Under the pieces are notes generated by a model. That model saw only the letters and a list, made by a program, of their open reading frames with translations. It had not been told where the DNA came from and did not search any database. Positions 8,028-14,133 of a stretch of 56,055 nt of DNA are shown here, piece after piece (positions within the stretch are counted from its first letter, which is position 1; each line of letters starts with the position of its first letter). Source of the DNA: Erysipelothrix sp. (lineage in GTDB: Bacteria; Bacillota_I; Bacilli_A; Erysipelotrichales; Erysipelotrichaceae); NCBI GenBank assembly GCA_018335655.1, contig JAGXRX010000050.1, positions 1 through 56,055 on the forward strand, given 5' to 3'. A program made the translations under genes and the position numbers.

Positions 8028-8528
8028 ATGTTTAAACAATTTTTAAAACCAGACTGTATTGTTTCTTCTTTTGAAGAATTAACCTTTGATCGTGTTCCTA
8101 AACGATGTTTTGTTGCGTTCATTGATCTTGATAATACTTTAATTCATAAAACTACTCACCAAATCAATGCACAAGGTATAGCTTGGATACATACCTTTAT
8201 GTCACAACATCGTGGCAAAGTAATTCTCATTTCCAACAATAAACATCAAGATTTTGAGACATTAGCTTCTGAACTTAATGTACCTCTTATTCAACTTGCC
8301 TTTAAACCAATAAGCATTCATTATCGCAAAATGCTTAAGAAGTATGGTTGGAATCAATCACAAGTTATGGTCATTGGTGATCAACTACTTACTGACATTC
8401 TTGGTGGTAAGTTTCATGGATTTTATACGATATATCATAAACCCCTCACATCAAAAGATGTAGGGTATAATGGGCTCATACGACGCCTAGAAAAGAAATG
8501 GATCAAAGACTATGAATCAACCATGTAA
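8028..8528 (+). CDS. yqeG: YqeG-family HAD phosphatase
   Basis: A 166-residue HAD subfamily IIIA phosphatase of the YqeG type; the physiological substrate is not established. Motif I is intact as IDLDNTL, motif II is ISNN, and motif IV is VMVIGDQLLTDILGG. The start ATG at 8028 fits the family, whose members begin with a short MxKxFxxPD segment. A GTG two codons upstream has no ribosome site. The ATG seems to be the first base of the mRNA (see promoter at 8013). It opens a seven-gene overlapping operon and overlaps the next gene by 17 bases, the same order as in Bacillus apart from the missing aroE. Confidence 0.92.
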   Translation: MFKQFLKPDCIVSSFEELTFDRVPKRCFVAFIDLDNTLIHKTTHQINAQGIAWIHTFMSQHRGKVILISNNKHQDFETLASELNVPLIQLAFKPISIHYRKMLKKYGWNQSQVMVIGDQLLTDILGGKFHGFYTIYHKPLTSKDVGYNGLIRRLEKKWIKDYESTM

Positions 8529-9492
8529 AGGCTGTGGCCACCCACTACAATACAGTAACCCTCTTGAGTTAGGATATAGCCCAAAAGAGGGAACATCATA
8601 TTGTCAATCATGTTTTCGCTATAAGCATTACAAAGACACAGCGAAGATTACTAAAAGTGCTCCTGAATATGCACCCATGAATATTGAAGGTATTGTTATT
8701 TGGTGTGTTGATGCAATGTTTGTTGAGGATAGTTTGAAGCGGATTCATCGCTCTTGGCTTGAGCAAGATTTCATTATGGTATTAACCAAGTTTGATGTCT
8801 ATCCAACATCACTATGGCATACACGCCTTGAGCAAATCACACGTTTGTGTCAAAGGTATAACATTCATCCTTACTACATGATTCCATTCTCAAAACATAT
8901 GCCAATGACAAAACAACATATCTTAGAGGCAATGAATGCCACAAAACAAAGTGTGTTCTCTTGTATTGGAATGGTCAACGCTGGTAAGAGCAGTCTTATT
9001 AATGCCCTTGTAGGATCATCAACACTGGTGACTTCACCTTTTGCCCATACGACACAAGCTCCTTGTACCATTGAATGGGATCACTATAAACTCATTGATT
9101 ATCCCGGTTTTGATCCGGGAGTGCATCCCTATGATCATCTTCCAACAAACCTTGTTGAGAAGATTCATATTGATGGTTTAATTAAACCCATTACATATGC
9201 TCTTAAACGCTCATGTGTTATTGTGGTTAATGATGTCGTTTGGGTTGAATGTCATCTTGATGAACCATCAAGTTTAACCCTATATATGAGCGCTCAATGT
9301 GAATCTCACAAGCGAAATCTTACAGTACTCGAAGCAAATCCATTTGAAAACAATCATGAGTTTAAAGGCTCATGTGATATTGAAATCACACATGTAGGAT
9401 GGATACATGCTGTGGGAACATCATTAACGATGATTGTTCATACCCATCCATCACTCACTCTAAAAGAGACAAAGGACGCATTATGTTGGTAA
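8512..9492 (+). CDS. yqeH: Ribosome biogenesis GTPase YqeH (circularly permuted)
   Basis: A 326-residue GTPase of the circularly permuted class involved in 30S subunit assembly. The N-terminal zinc finger has Cys5, Cys8, Cys31 and Cys34 (CKGC and CQSC). The G motifs follow in permuted order: G4 TKFD at 92-95, then G1 GMVNAGKSS at 153-161, then G3 DYPG at 196-199. The C-terminal RNA-binding part is shorter than in Bacillus YqeH, which is about 366 residues. No good Shine-Dalgarno sequence precedes the start, which overlaps yqeG, so translation is probably coupled. Confidence 0.95.
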   Translation: MNQPCKGCGHPLQYSNPLELGYSPKEGTSYCQSCFRYKHYKDTAKITKSAPEYAPMNIEGIVIWCVDAMFVEDSLKRIHRSWLEQDFIMVLTKFDVYPTSLWHTRLEQITRLCQRYNIHPYYMIPFSKHMPMTKQHILEAMNATKQSVFSCIGMVNAGKSSLINALVGSSTLVTSPFAHTTQAPCTIEWDHYKLIDYPGFDPGVHPYDHLPTNLVEKIHIDGLIKPITYALKRSCVIVVNDVVWVECHLDEPSSLTLYMSAQCESHKRNLTVLEANPFENNHEFKGSCDIEITHVGWIHAVGTSLTMIVHTHPSLTLKETKDALCW

Positions 9493-9773
9493 ATCAAAAA
9501 CAAAAGAAGTTTCTTAAATCATTGGCACATAGCCTTTCACCCCTCGTCCTCATTGGAAAAGATGGAGTTAGTGAAAACCTCTATGAATCCATTGCGGTAT
9601 CACTTAAAGCACATGAGCTAGTGAAGTGTTCAGTACTTAAATCATGTCCACAAAGTGTGAATGAAGTCGCTATTGAATGTGCACGTCATACTAAATCTGA
9701 AGTCATTCAGATTATTGGACGTGTTATTGTGCTTTATAAACAAAGCAGTGAGAAGAAAATTAAACTACCATGA
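9483..9773 (+). CDS. yhbY: YhbY-family ribosome assembly RNA-binding protein
   Basis: A 96-residue single CRM (CRS1/YhbY) domain protein that binds RNA and associates with pre-50S particles in other bacteria. Typical features are the N-terminal QKKFLKSLAHSLSPLVLIGKDGVS, including the family glycine-lysine loop IGKDG, and the C-terminal IIGRVIVLYK. I start at the ATG at 9483, preceded by AAAGGA and overlapping yqeH by 10 bases. The reading frame is open further upstream but that part lies inside yqeH and does not resemble the family. It overlaps nadD-yqeK by four bases. Confidence 0.93.
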   Translation: MLVNQKQKKFLKSLAHSLSPLVLIGKDGVSENLYESIAVSLKAHELVKCSVLKSCPQSVNEVAIECARHTKSEVIQIIGRVIVLYKQSSEKKIKLP

Positions 9774-10768
9774 GAATAGCACTGTTTGGAGGAAGCTTTG
9801 ATCCCATTCATGAAGGTCACTTACGTGGTGCACTTCATGTTTTAAAGCGTGGAATTGTACAGGAAATATGGTTTGTTCCTACACAACAATCACCCCTTAA
9901 AAATCAATCTAGCGCTTCCTTTGAAGATCGTGTTGCCCTTATAAAGGCGATGATTAAGCCATATCGCAAACTAAAGGTATGTACAATCGAGAAAACACTT
10001 GAAATTCCATCGATTACCATTCATACTGTGAAAGCACTCAAAAAGAAATATCCAAATCATGAGTTTTCATGGTTAATGGGAGAAGATCAGTTTGAGCAGT
10101 TTGAGAAGTGGGTAAAATATAAAGAGTTAAAAACACTCATTGATTTTATTGGACTAACTCGAACTCACTCTAAATCGTATGATTGGGCAAAACATTGGAT
10201 TGTATTTAATCATCCAGCATCATCAAGTGCGATTAAAGAAAAGCATGAACTCACATATTTACCTAAGCGAGTACTTAAAACAATGATTGTGAGAGGGTGT
10301 TATCTTGATATTATCTTGACACCATGGATGAGCAAAAAAAGATATGACCATACACTACGTGTGAATAAGACTGGACATGCTCTCGCTTTATCACATCATC
10401 TTGATTTAGAGAAGACGCATATCGCAACGCTGCTTCATGATGTTGCGAAGGGGATGAGTGAATCAGACATGGACTATTGGATTTCACGATCACGTTATTC
10501 AAACGTATTCATTGAAGATTATGCAAAACATGGATTTGTTAGCACAATGCTTGCGAAACATCATTATGGTATTTATGATAAGAAAATACATCAAGCCATA
10601 ACCCACCATACTACTGGAATATCAAGCGCTGCACTAAGTCGTTGTGTGTATGTTGCCGATAAAATAGAACCTAAACGTCCTGACTGGTGTGTACAACTCA
10701 CACCACTTGCCCATCAAAATCTTAAAGAGGCTCAACGACGACTTATGAAAGGATTCAACAATGATTGA
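9770..10768 (+). CDS. nadD: Fused NadD (nicotinate-nucleotide adenylyltransferase) and YqeK HD hydrolase
   Basis: A 332-residue bifunctional protein. Residues 1 to about 165 are NadD, which joins NaMN and ATP to NaAD in NAD synthesis: GGSFDPIHEGHL (7-18), WFVPTQQSPLK and the substrate loop SSSAIK (151-156, usually SSTxIR). Residues from about 185 are YqeK, an HD-domain hydrolase whose family includes diadenosine tetraphosphatases: His194, HD at 223-224, His254, HH at 279-280 and Asp297 form a full metal site. In Bacillus these are two adjacent genes; here the reading frame is continuous with no stop between them. The fusion may couple adenylyl transfer to removal of dinucleotide by-products, which is inference. 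Confidence 0.95.
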   Translation: MRIALFGGSFDPIHEGHLRGALHVLKRGIVQEIWFVPTQQSPLKNQSSASFEDRVALIKAMIKPYRKLKVCTIEKTLEIPSITIHTVKALKKKYPNHEFSWLMGEDQFEQFEKWVKYKELKTLIDFIGLTRTHSKSYDWAKHWIVFNHPASSSAIKEKHELTYLPKRVLKTMIVRGCYLDIILTPWMSKKRYDHTLRVNKTGHALALSHHLDLEKTHIATLLHDVAKGMSESDMDYWISRSRYSNVFIEDYAKHGFVSTMLAKHHYGIYDKKIHQAITHHTTGISSAALSRCVYVADKIEPKRPDWCVQLTPLAHQNLKEAQRRLMKGFNND

Positions 10769-11084
10769 ACAATTAATTAAAATACTAGAAGATAAGAAGG
10801 CTGATGACATACAAGTCATTGATTTCAAAGGAGAACATTCCATGGTCGATGCATTTATTGTGACCAGTGCTGACTCACAACGTCAAATTTGGGCGATTGT
10901 GAATGCAATTCAAGATGGAATAGCTGATATTGCGCCATTTGTTCGTGTATCCGGTGATTCATCATCCACATGGGTGAGTGTTGACTGTGGCGATGTCGTC
11001 GTCCATGTCTTTGATCCAGCGGAGCGCAAACTGTATCAATTGGAGAAACTATGGGCCGCGTATTTAAAGAAAATAGCGTCCTAG
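10761..11084 (+). CDS. rsfS: Ribosomal silencing factor RsfS
   Basis: A 107-residue protein of the RsfS (Iojap/YbeB) family, which binds ribosomal protein uL14 and blocks subunit joining when nutrients are scarce. The family core is recognisable: DIQVIDFKG, MVDAFIVTSADSQRQ, and WVSVDCGDVVVHVFDPAERKLYQLEKLW at the C-terminus. It overlaps nadD-yqeK by 8 bases and the following methyltransferase by 34 bases, so the operon is tightly packed. Confidence 0.95.
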   Translation: MIEQLIKILEDKKADDIQVIDFKGEHSMVDAFIVTSADSQRQIWAIVNAIQDGIADIAPFVRVSGDSSSTWVSVDCGDVVVHVFDPAERKLYQLEKLWAAYLKKIAS

Positions 11085-11761
11085 AACGCTTTTATGAGGC
11101 GTGGATGAATGACTCAGGGACCAGTGATGATTTATGGTCCTTTATTCAATCCATTCCACTTAAAGGAAATATACTTGATTGTGGTTGTGGAAGTGGCACA
11201 TTTACACGTCTTTGTGCACCATATGCTACAAAGATCCTAGGAATAGACTTATCATCGGTCATGATAAAGAAAGCGAATGATATCCCACATGATACTCATG
11301 TAAGTTTTCAAGTCATGGACATGAGTAAATTACAACTTAATGAAACTTATGATCGTGTTTTAGCAATGAATGATGTGTTGAATTTTTGCGAATCATATGA
11401 ACAACTTCAAGATGTCGTGAATGGTGTATATCAACATTTAAAACCAAATGGAGTATTTAGTTTTGATGTTCATCATCCTCAACGACTTGATGAAGATGGT
11501 TACAGTGAAAGTGGTGTTTTAGAAGGATGTGATTATGAGTACATCCTTGAAAAAGAAGAGGATAAGTTTCGTCATACTTTTTTATGGTATGAAGCGGATT
11601 ATCCAACTTTAGAAGTCATCTTTCAAACTCTCTTTGATAAAGAAACACTGTTAAGTGTCTTTGATGAAACATTGTGGAGTTTAGATGTTGTCGGTGATAA
11701 TGGAAGTGTTGGTTTTGAACCATGTGAAAAATGGATGATCCATGCGAGGAGAAAAGTATGA
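11051..11761 (+). CDS. yqeM: SAM-dependent methyltransferase (YqeM-like)
   Basis: A 236-residue class I methyltransferase. Motif I is ILDCGCGSGTF near residue 39, followed by an acidic GIDLS strand and VLAMNDVLNF (post-motif region). Its place directly after rsfS matches Bacillus yqeM. The substrate is unknown. The ATG at 11051 is preceded by GGAG and sits within the end of rsfS. Its stop overlaps the mtnN start in ATGA. Confidence 0.85.
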   Translation: MGRVFKENSVLERFYEAWMNDSGTSDDLWSFIQSIPLKGNILDCGCGSGTFTRLCAPYATKILGIDLSSVMIKKANDIPHDTHVSFQVMDMSKLQLNETYDRVLAMNDVLNFCESYEQLQDVVNGVYQHLKPNGVFSFDVHHPQRLDEDGYSESGVLEGCDYEYILEKEEDKFRHTFLWYEADYPTLEVIFQTLFDKETLLSVFDETLWSLDVVGDNGSVGFEPCEKWMIHARRKV

Positions 11762-12441
11762 TTGGTTGTATTGCGGCAATGCAAGAAGAATGTGATGCAT
11801 TATTAGAGTATTGTAGTGATGTGAAGCTTGTGTCATCATCTCCATTTAAACTGTATACTGCGAAACATCATGAAACTGATGTCATCATAGGACTTTCAGG
11901 CATTGGAAAAGTGAGTGCCGCTGCGATGACTTCGTTTATGATTCTCACGTATAAACCAAAACTGTTAATCAATATCGGTTCTGCTGGAGGTTTAGATTCT
12001 AAACTTAATATTGGAGACTTGGTCGTTTCTACAATGTGTGCATACCATGATTTTGACATTAGTGCTTTTGGGCATGAAATCAATTACGAAAAAGGTTGGT
12101 ATGTTTTTAAGAGTGAAGAAGCACTCACAAAAAAAATCGCCTCACTTTCCTTTGATCGATTACATTTTGGACCAATGGTGTGTGGTGATCAGTTTGTGTC
12201 TTCTCAAGATGTCTTTAAACAAATGACACAACGATTCAATGGTGTTTTAGCAACCGATATGGAATCAACGGCTGTAGCCCATGTGGCAACGTTGCATGAA
12301 GTACCATGGATTATTGCACGCTCGATCTCAGACTTAGTATTTAATCATGATAATCATGTTGCATTTGATGAATATCTAAAACTAGCAAGTAAAAATAGTG
12401 CTCGCTTTGTGAGTGCTTGTCTTGATCTTCTATCGGATTAA
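11758..12441 (+). CDS. mtnN: 5'-methylthioadenosine/S-adenosylhomocysteine nucleosidase
   Basis: A 227-residue MTA/SAH nucleosidase (Pfs). It splits the by-products of SAM use into adenine and methylthioribose or S-ribosylhomocysteine. Diagnostic segments are GCIAAMQEE at the N-terminus (catalytic Glu in the QEE motif), SGIGKVSAAA, NIGSAGGL, ATDMESTAVAHVA and ARSISD, whose Asp protonates the base. AGGAG lies upstream of the chosen ATG at 11758; an in-frame ATG 27 bases earlier lies within the methyltransferase. It ends the yqeG operon and overlaps the convergent gene by 12 bases. Pairing with the methyltransferase makes sense because SAH inhibits methylation. Confidence 0.95.
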   Translation: MIGCIAAMQEECDALLEYCSDVKLVSSSPFKLYTAKHHETDVIIGLSGIGKVSAAAMTSFMILTYKPKLLINIGSAGGLDSKLNIGDLVVSTMCAYHDFDISAFGHEINYEKGWYVFKSEEALTKKIASLSFDRLHFGPMVCGDQFVSSQDVFKQMTQRFNGVLATDMESTAVAHVATLHEVPWIIARSISDLVFNHDNHVAFDEYLKLASKNSARFVSACLDLLSD

Positions 12442-12909
12442 GTTATAGGTCAATAACCACTCTTCAATCATTTCTTGGGTGAGTGGGGCAGACTTAGAGT
12501 ATTCTAAGGTTGCGATTACACTTGAGTTAGAAGTGTCAATAAGTATCAACGCAGGAACACCTTGAATGTTGTATAATTCTTTTAAACGAGTGGATGAAAC
12601 TTGGCGAGATACATCATTCATATCTACAAATTTAACTGTGGTAAAGTAGGGAATTTGATATTTATTGAGAATTGGTTTCATTAATGTAAAGCTGACATAA
12701 TCACAATCACTACCTGCTTCACATAAGAAGTAAGCTTGGACATCAAGACTAGATTTTATATCTTCTTGAAGTTGAGAATAGCCGATTTGTTGATAAAATA
12801 AGCTTTGATTAACACTAATACTAGGTTTTGTGTAATAGCGATGCGCAAAAAAAAGTGAAACACTCAAAACGACTAAAAAGATTAAACTAACGAGTATTTT
12901 TCTATTCAT
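12430..12909 (-). CDS. Membrane-anchored thioredoxin-like protein
   Basis: A 159-residue protein with one N-terminal membrane segment (about residues 5-22) and an outside-facing thioredoxin-like domain. The expected active-site position reads FLCEAGSDCDYV: Cys63 and Cys69 are separated by five residues, not the usual CxxC. The cis-proline loop is present as QGVPALILID (Pro119). This resembles thioredoxin-like accessory proteins more than classical reductases. Whether the two cysteines form a redox disulfide cannot be told from sequence. The ATG at 12909 has no Shine-Dalgarno sequence and lies six bases after an extended -10, predicting a leaderless mRNA. Confidence 0.72.
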   Translation of the reverse strand: MNRKILVSLIFLVVLSVSLFFAHRYYTKPSISVNQSLFYQQIGYSQLQEDIKSSLDVQAYFLCEAGSDCDYVSFTLMKPILNKYQIPYFTTVKFVDMNDVSRQVSSTRLKELYNIQGVPALILIDTSNSSVIATLEYSKSAPLTQEMIEEWLLTYNLIR

Positions 12910-12915
12910 AGAAGT

Positions 12916-12924
12916 ATTCTATCA
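12916..12924 (-). promoter_or_regulatory. Extended -10 promoter giving a leaderless thioredoxin-like mRNA
   Basis: On the minus strand TGA is followed by TAGAAT (12916-12921), then exactly six bases to the ATG at 12909. The same DNA is a perfect palindrome, ATAGAA-GTA-TTCTAT at 12908-12922, which spans both the -10 and the start codon. Confidence 0.65.
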
Positions 12925-12959
12925 AAACAACATGACAGACACAATGATTGGAGGCAAGT

Positions 12960-13484
12960 ATGTGGCATAAACAACGATTTATTGACACCATGACGTATTT
13001 ATTGGATCAATTACATACCTTTGATGTAACGCCTATAGAATCTTTGATATTGATTAATGTTCATCATATGAATACGCATGGGGATGTTATTAGTCTTGAA
13101 CTGCTTGCAAAGCACGTTCATGCCTCTGTACGTGAAGTTGATGATGCCATTGATTCTTTACAGAAAAAAGGATGGCTTGTCATTGAACATCCCAATGGAC
13201 ATGTTGTATTTAATGTTGATGCTTGTTTTCTTAAGACGTCCGTTGAACCAACACAAGTTGCAATGTCACTTCATGATTCCTTTGAACAAAGTTTTAAACG
13301 TCTTCTTAGTGAAAAAGAATATAATCAACTAGTACTTTGGTCAAAGATGTATTCTGAAGCCATGATTATTCATGCATTAAGACAAGCACTTATTCAAGAG
13401 AAACTATCCATGGGGTATATTGGTAAGATTTTAGAAAACTGGAAGAAATCAAACATCAAAGAAGAGGACTTGTTTAATGAATGA
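12960..13484 (+). CDS. dnaD: DnaD-family replication initiation protein
   Basis: A 174-residue DnaD-like protein, a component of Firmicute replication restart and initiation. The N-terminal half is a winged helix (ISLELLAKHVHASVREVDDA, then a wing QKKGWLVIEH). The C-terminal DDBH2 domain ends in the signature YIGKILENWKKSNI. It is shorter than Bacillus DnaD, which is about 230 residues, mainly in the linker and tail. The ATG at 12960 has GGAGG upstream; a TTG start 12 bases earlier is less likely. It overlaps nth by eight bases, the conserved dnaD-nth pair. Confidence 0.9.
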   Translation: MWHKQRFIDTMTYLLDQLHTFDVTPIESLILINVHHMNTHGDVISLELLAKHVHASVREVDDAIDSLQKKGWLVIEHPNGHVVFNVDACFLKTSVEPTQVAMSLHDSFEQSFKRLLSEKEYNQLVLWSKMYSEAMIIHALRQALIQEKLSMGYIGKILENWKKSNIKEEDLFNE

Positions 13485-14109
13485 TCGATTAATACATGCC
13501 TTAGGGGTCATGGATTCCATGTTTCCCAATGCTAAGGCAGAACTTAATCATCAGAGCGCATATGAGCTTACTGTCGCAGTAATGTTGTCAGCACAGACTA
13601 CAGACATTGCTGTGAATAAAGTCACACCAGCCCTATTTAAAGCATATCCTACAGTGTTTGAGTTATCAAAGGCTCAAAGTGAAGATATCGAACCCTATAT
13701 AAGAACCATTGGTTTGTATAAGAATAAAGCAAAAGCCCTCGTAAATATGGCTAAAAGAGTTGTGGAAGATTATCATGGTGAGATTCCAAAGACTAAAAAG
13801 AAACTATTAACTCTTGAAGGTGTTGGGGTTAAAACAGCAAATGTAATAGTTTCAGTGTGGTTTAATACACCTGCTATTGCGGTTGATACCCATGTTGAGC
13901 GAGTTAGTAAACGTTTAGGATTTGCGAAAAATGATGATACAGTGTTGGATGTTGAACGTAAGTTAAAAACAAAAATTCCACGCAGTGAATGGTCAAAAGC
14001 TCATCATTTAATGATCTTCTTTGGACGTTATCATTGTAAGGCGGTTTCACCTCAATGTGAGTCGTGTCCTTTAAGAAGTCAATGTCGATATATAAAACAA
14101 AAGCGCTGA
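13477..14109 (+). CDS. nth: Endonuclease III
   Basis: A 210-residue base-excision-repair glycosylase and AP lyase acting on oxidised pyrimidines. The helix-hairpin-helix LEGVGVKTANVIVS contains catalytic Lys119, and VDTHVERVSKRLG contains catalytic Asp137. The four iron-sulfur cysteines are Cys187, Cys194, Cys197 and Cys203 in the normal C-x6-C-x2-C-x5-C spacing. All key residues are present, so it should be active. The stop codon is embedded in the terminator at 14101. Confidence 0.97.
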   Translation: MNDRLIHALGVMDSMFPNAKAELNHQSAYELTVAVMLSAQTTDIAVNKVTPALFKAYPTVFELSKAQSEDIEPYIRTIGLYKNKAKALVNMAKRVVEDYHGEIPKTKKKLLTLEGVGVKTANVIVSVWFNTPAIAVDTHVERVSKRLGFAKNDDTVLDVERKLKTKIPRSEWSKAHHLMIFFGRYHCKAVSPQCESCPLRSQCRYIKQKR

Positions 14110-14128
14110 GTGATTTCACTCAGCGCTT
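14101..14128. terminator. Bidirectional terminator between nth and the PBP gene
   Basis: A 13-bp perfect stem, AAGCGCTGAGTGA (14101-14113) with TCACTCAGCGCTT (14116-14128). It contains the nth stop codon. TTATTTATT follows on the plus strand, and a U-rich TTGTTTTATA follows on the minus strand, so both converging genes can use it. Confidence 0.85.
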
Positions 14129-14133
14129 ATTTA

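Noticed and set aside
11731-11757. Longer in-frame starts for mtnN, and likewise for yhbY (9399), miaB (28061), ssb (42810), scpA (46523), rpsU (52182) and phoP (53352)
   Set aside because: The extra residues lack family similarity and the downstream starts mostly have proper ribosome sites, or for scpA a promoter placed inside the longer version.
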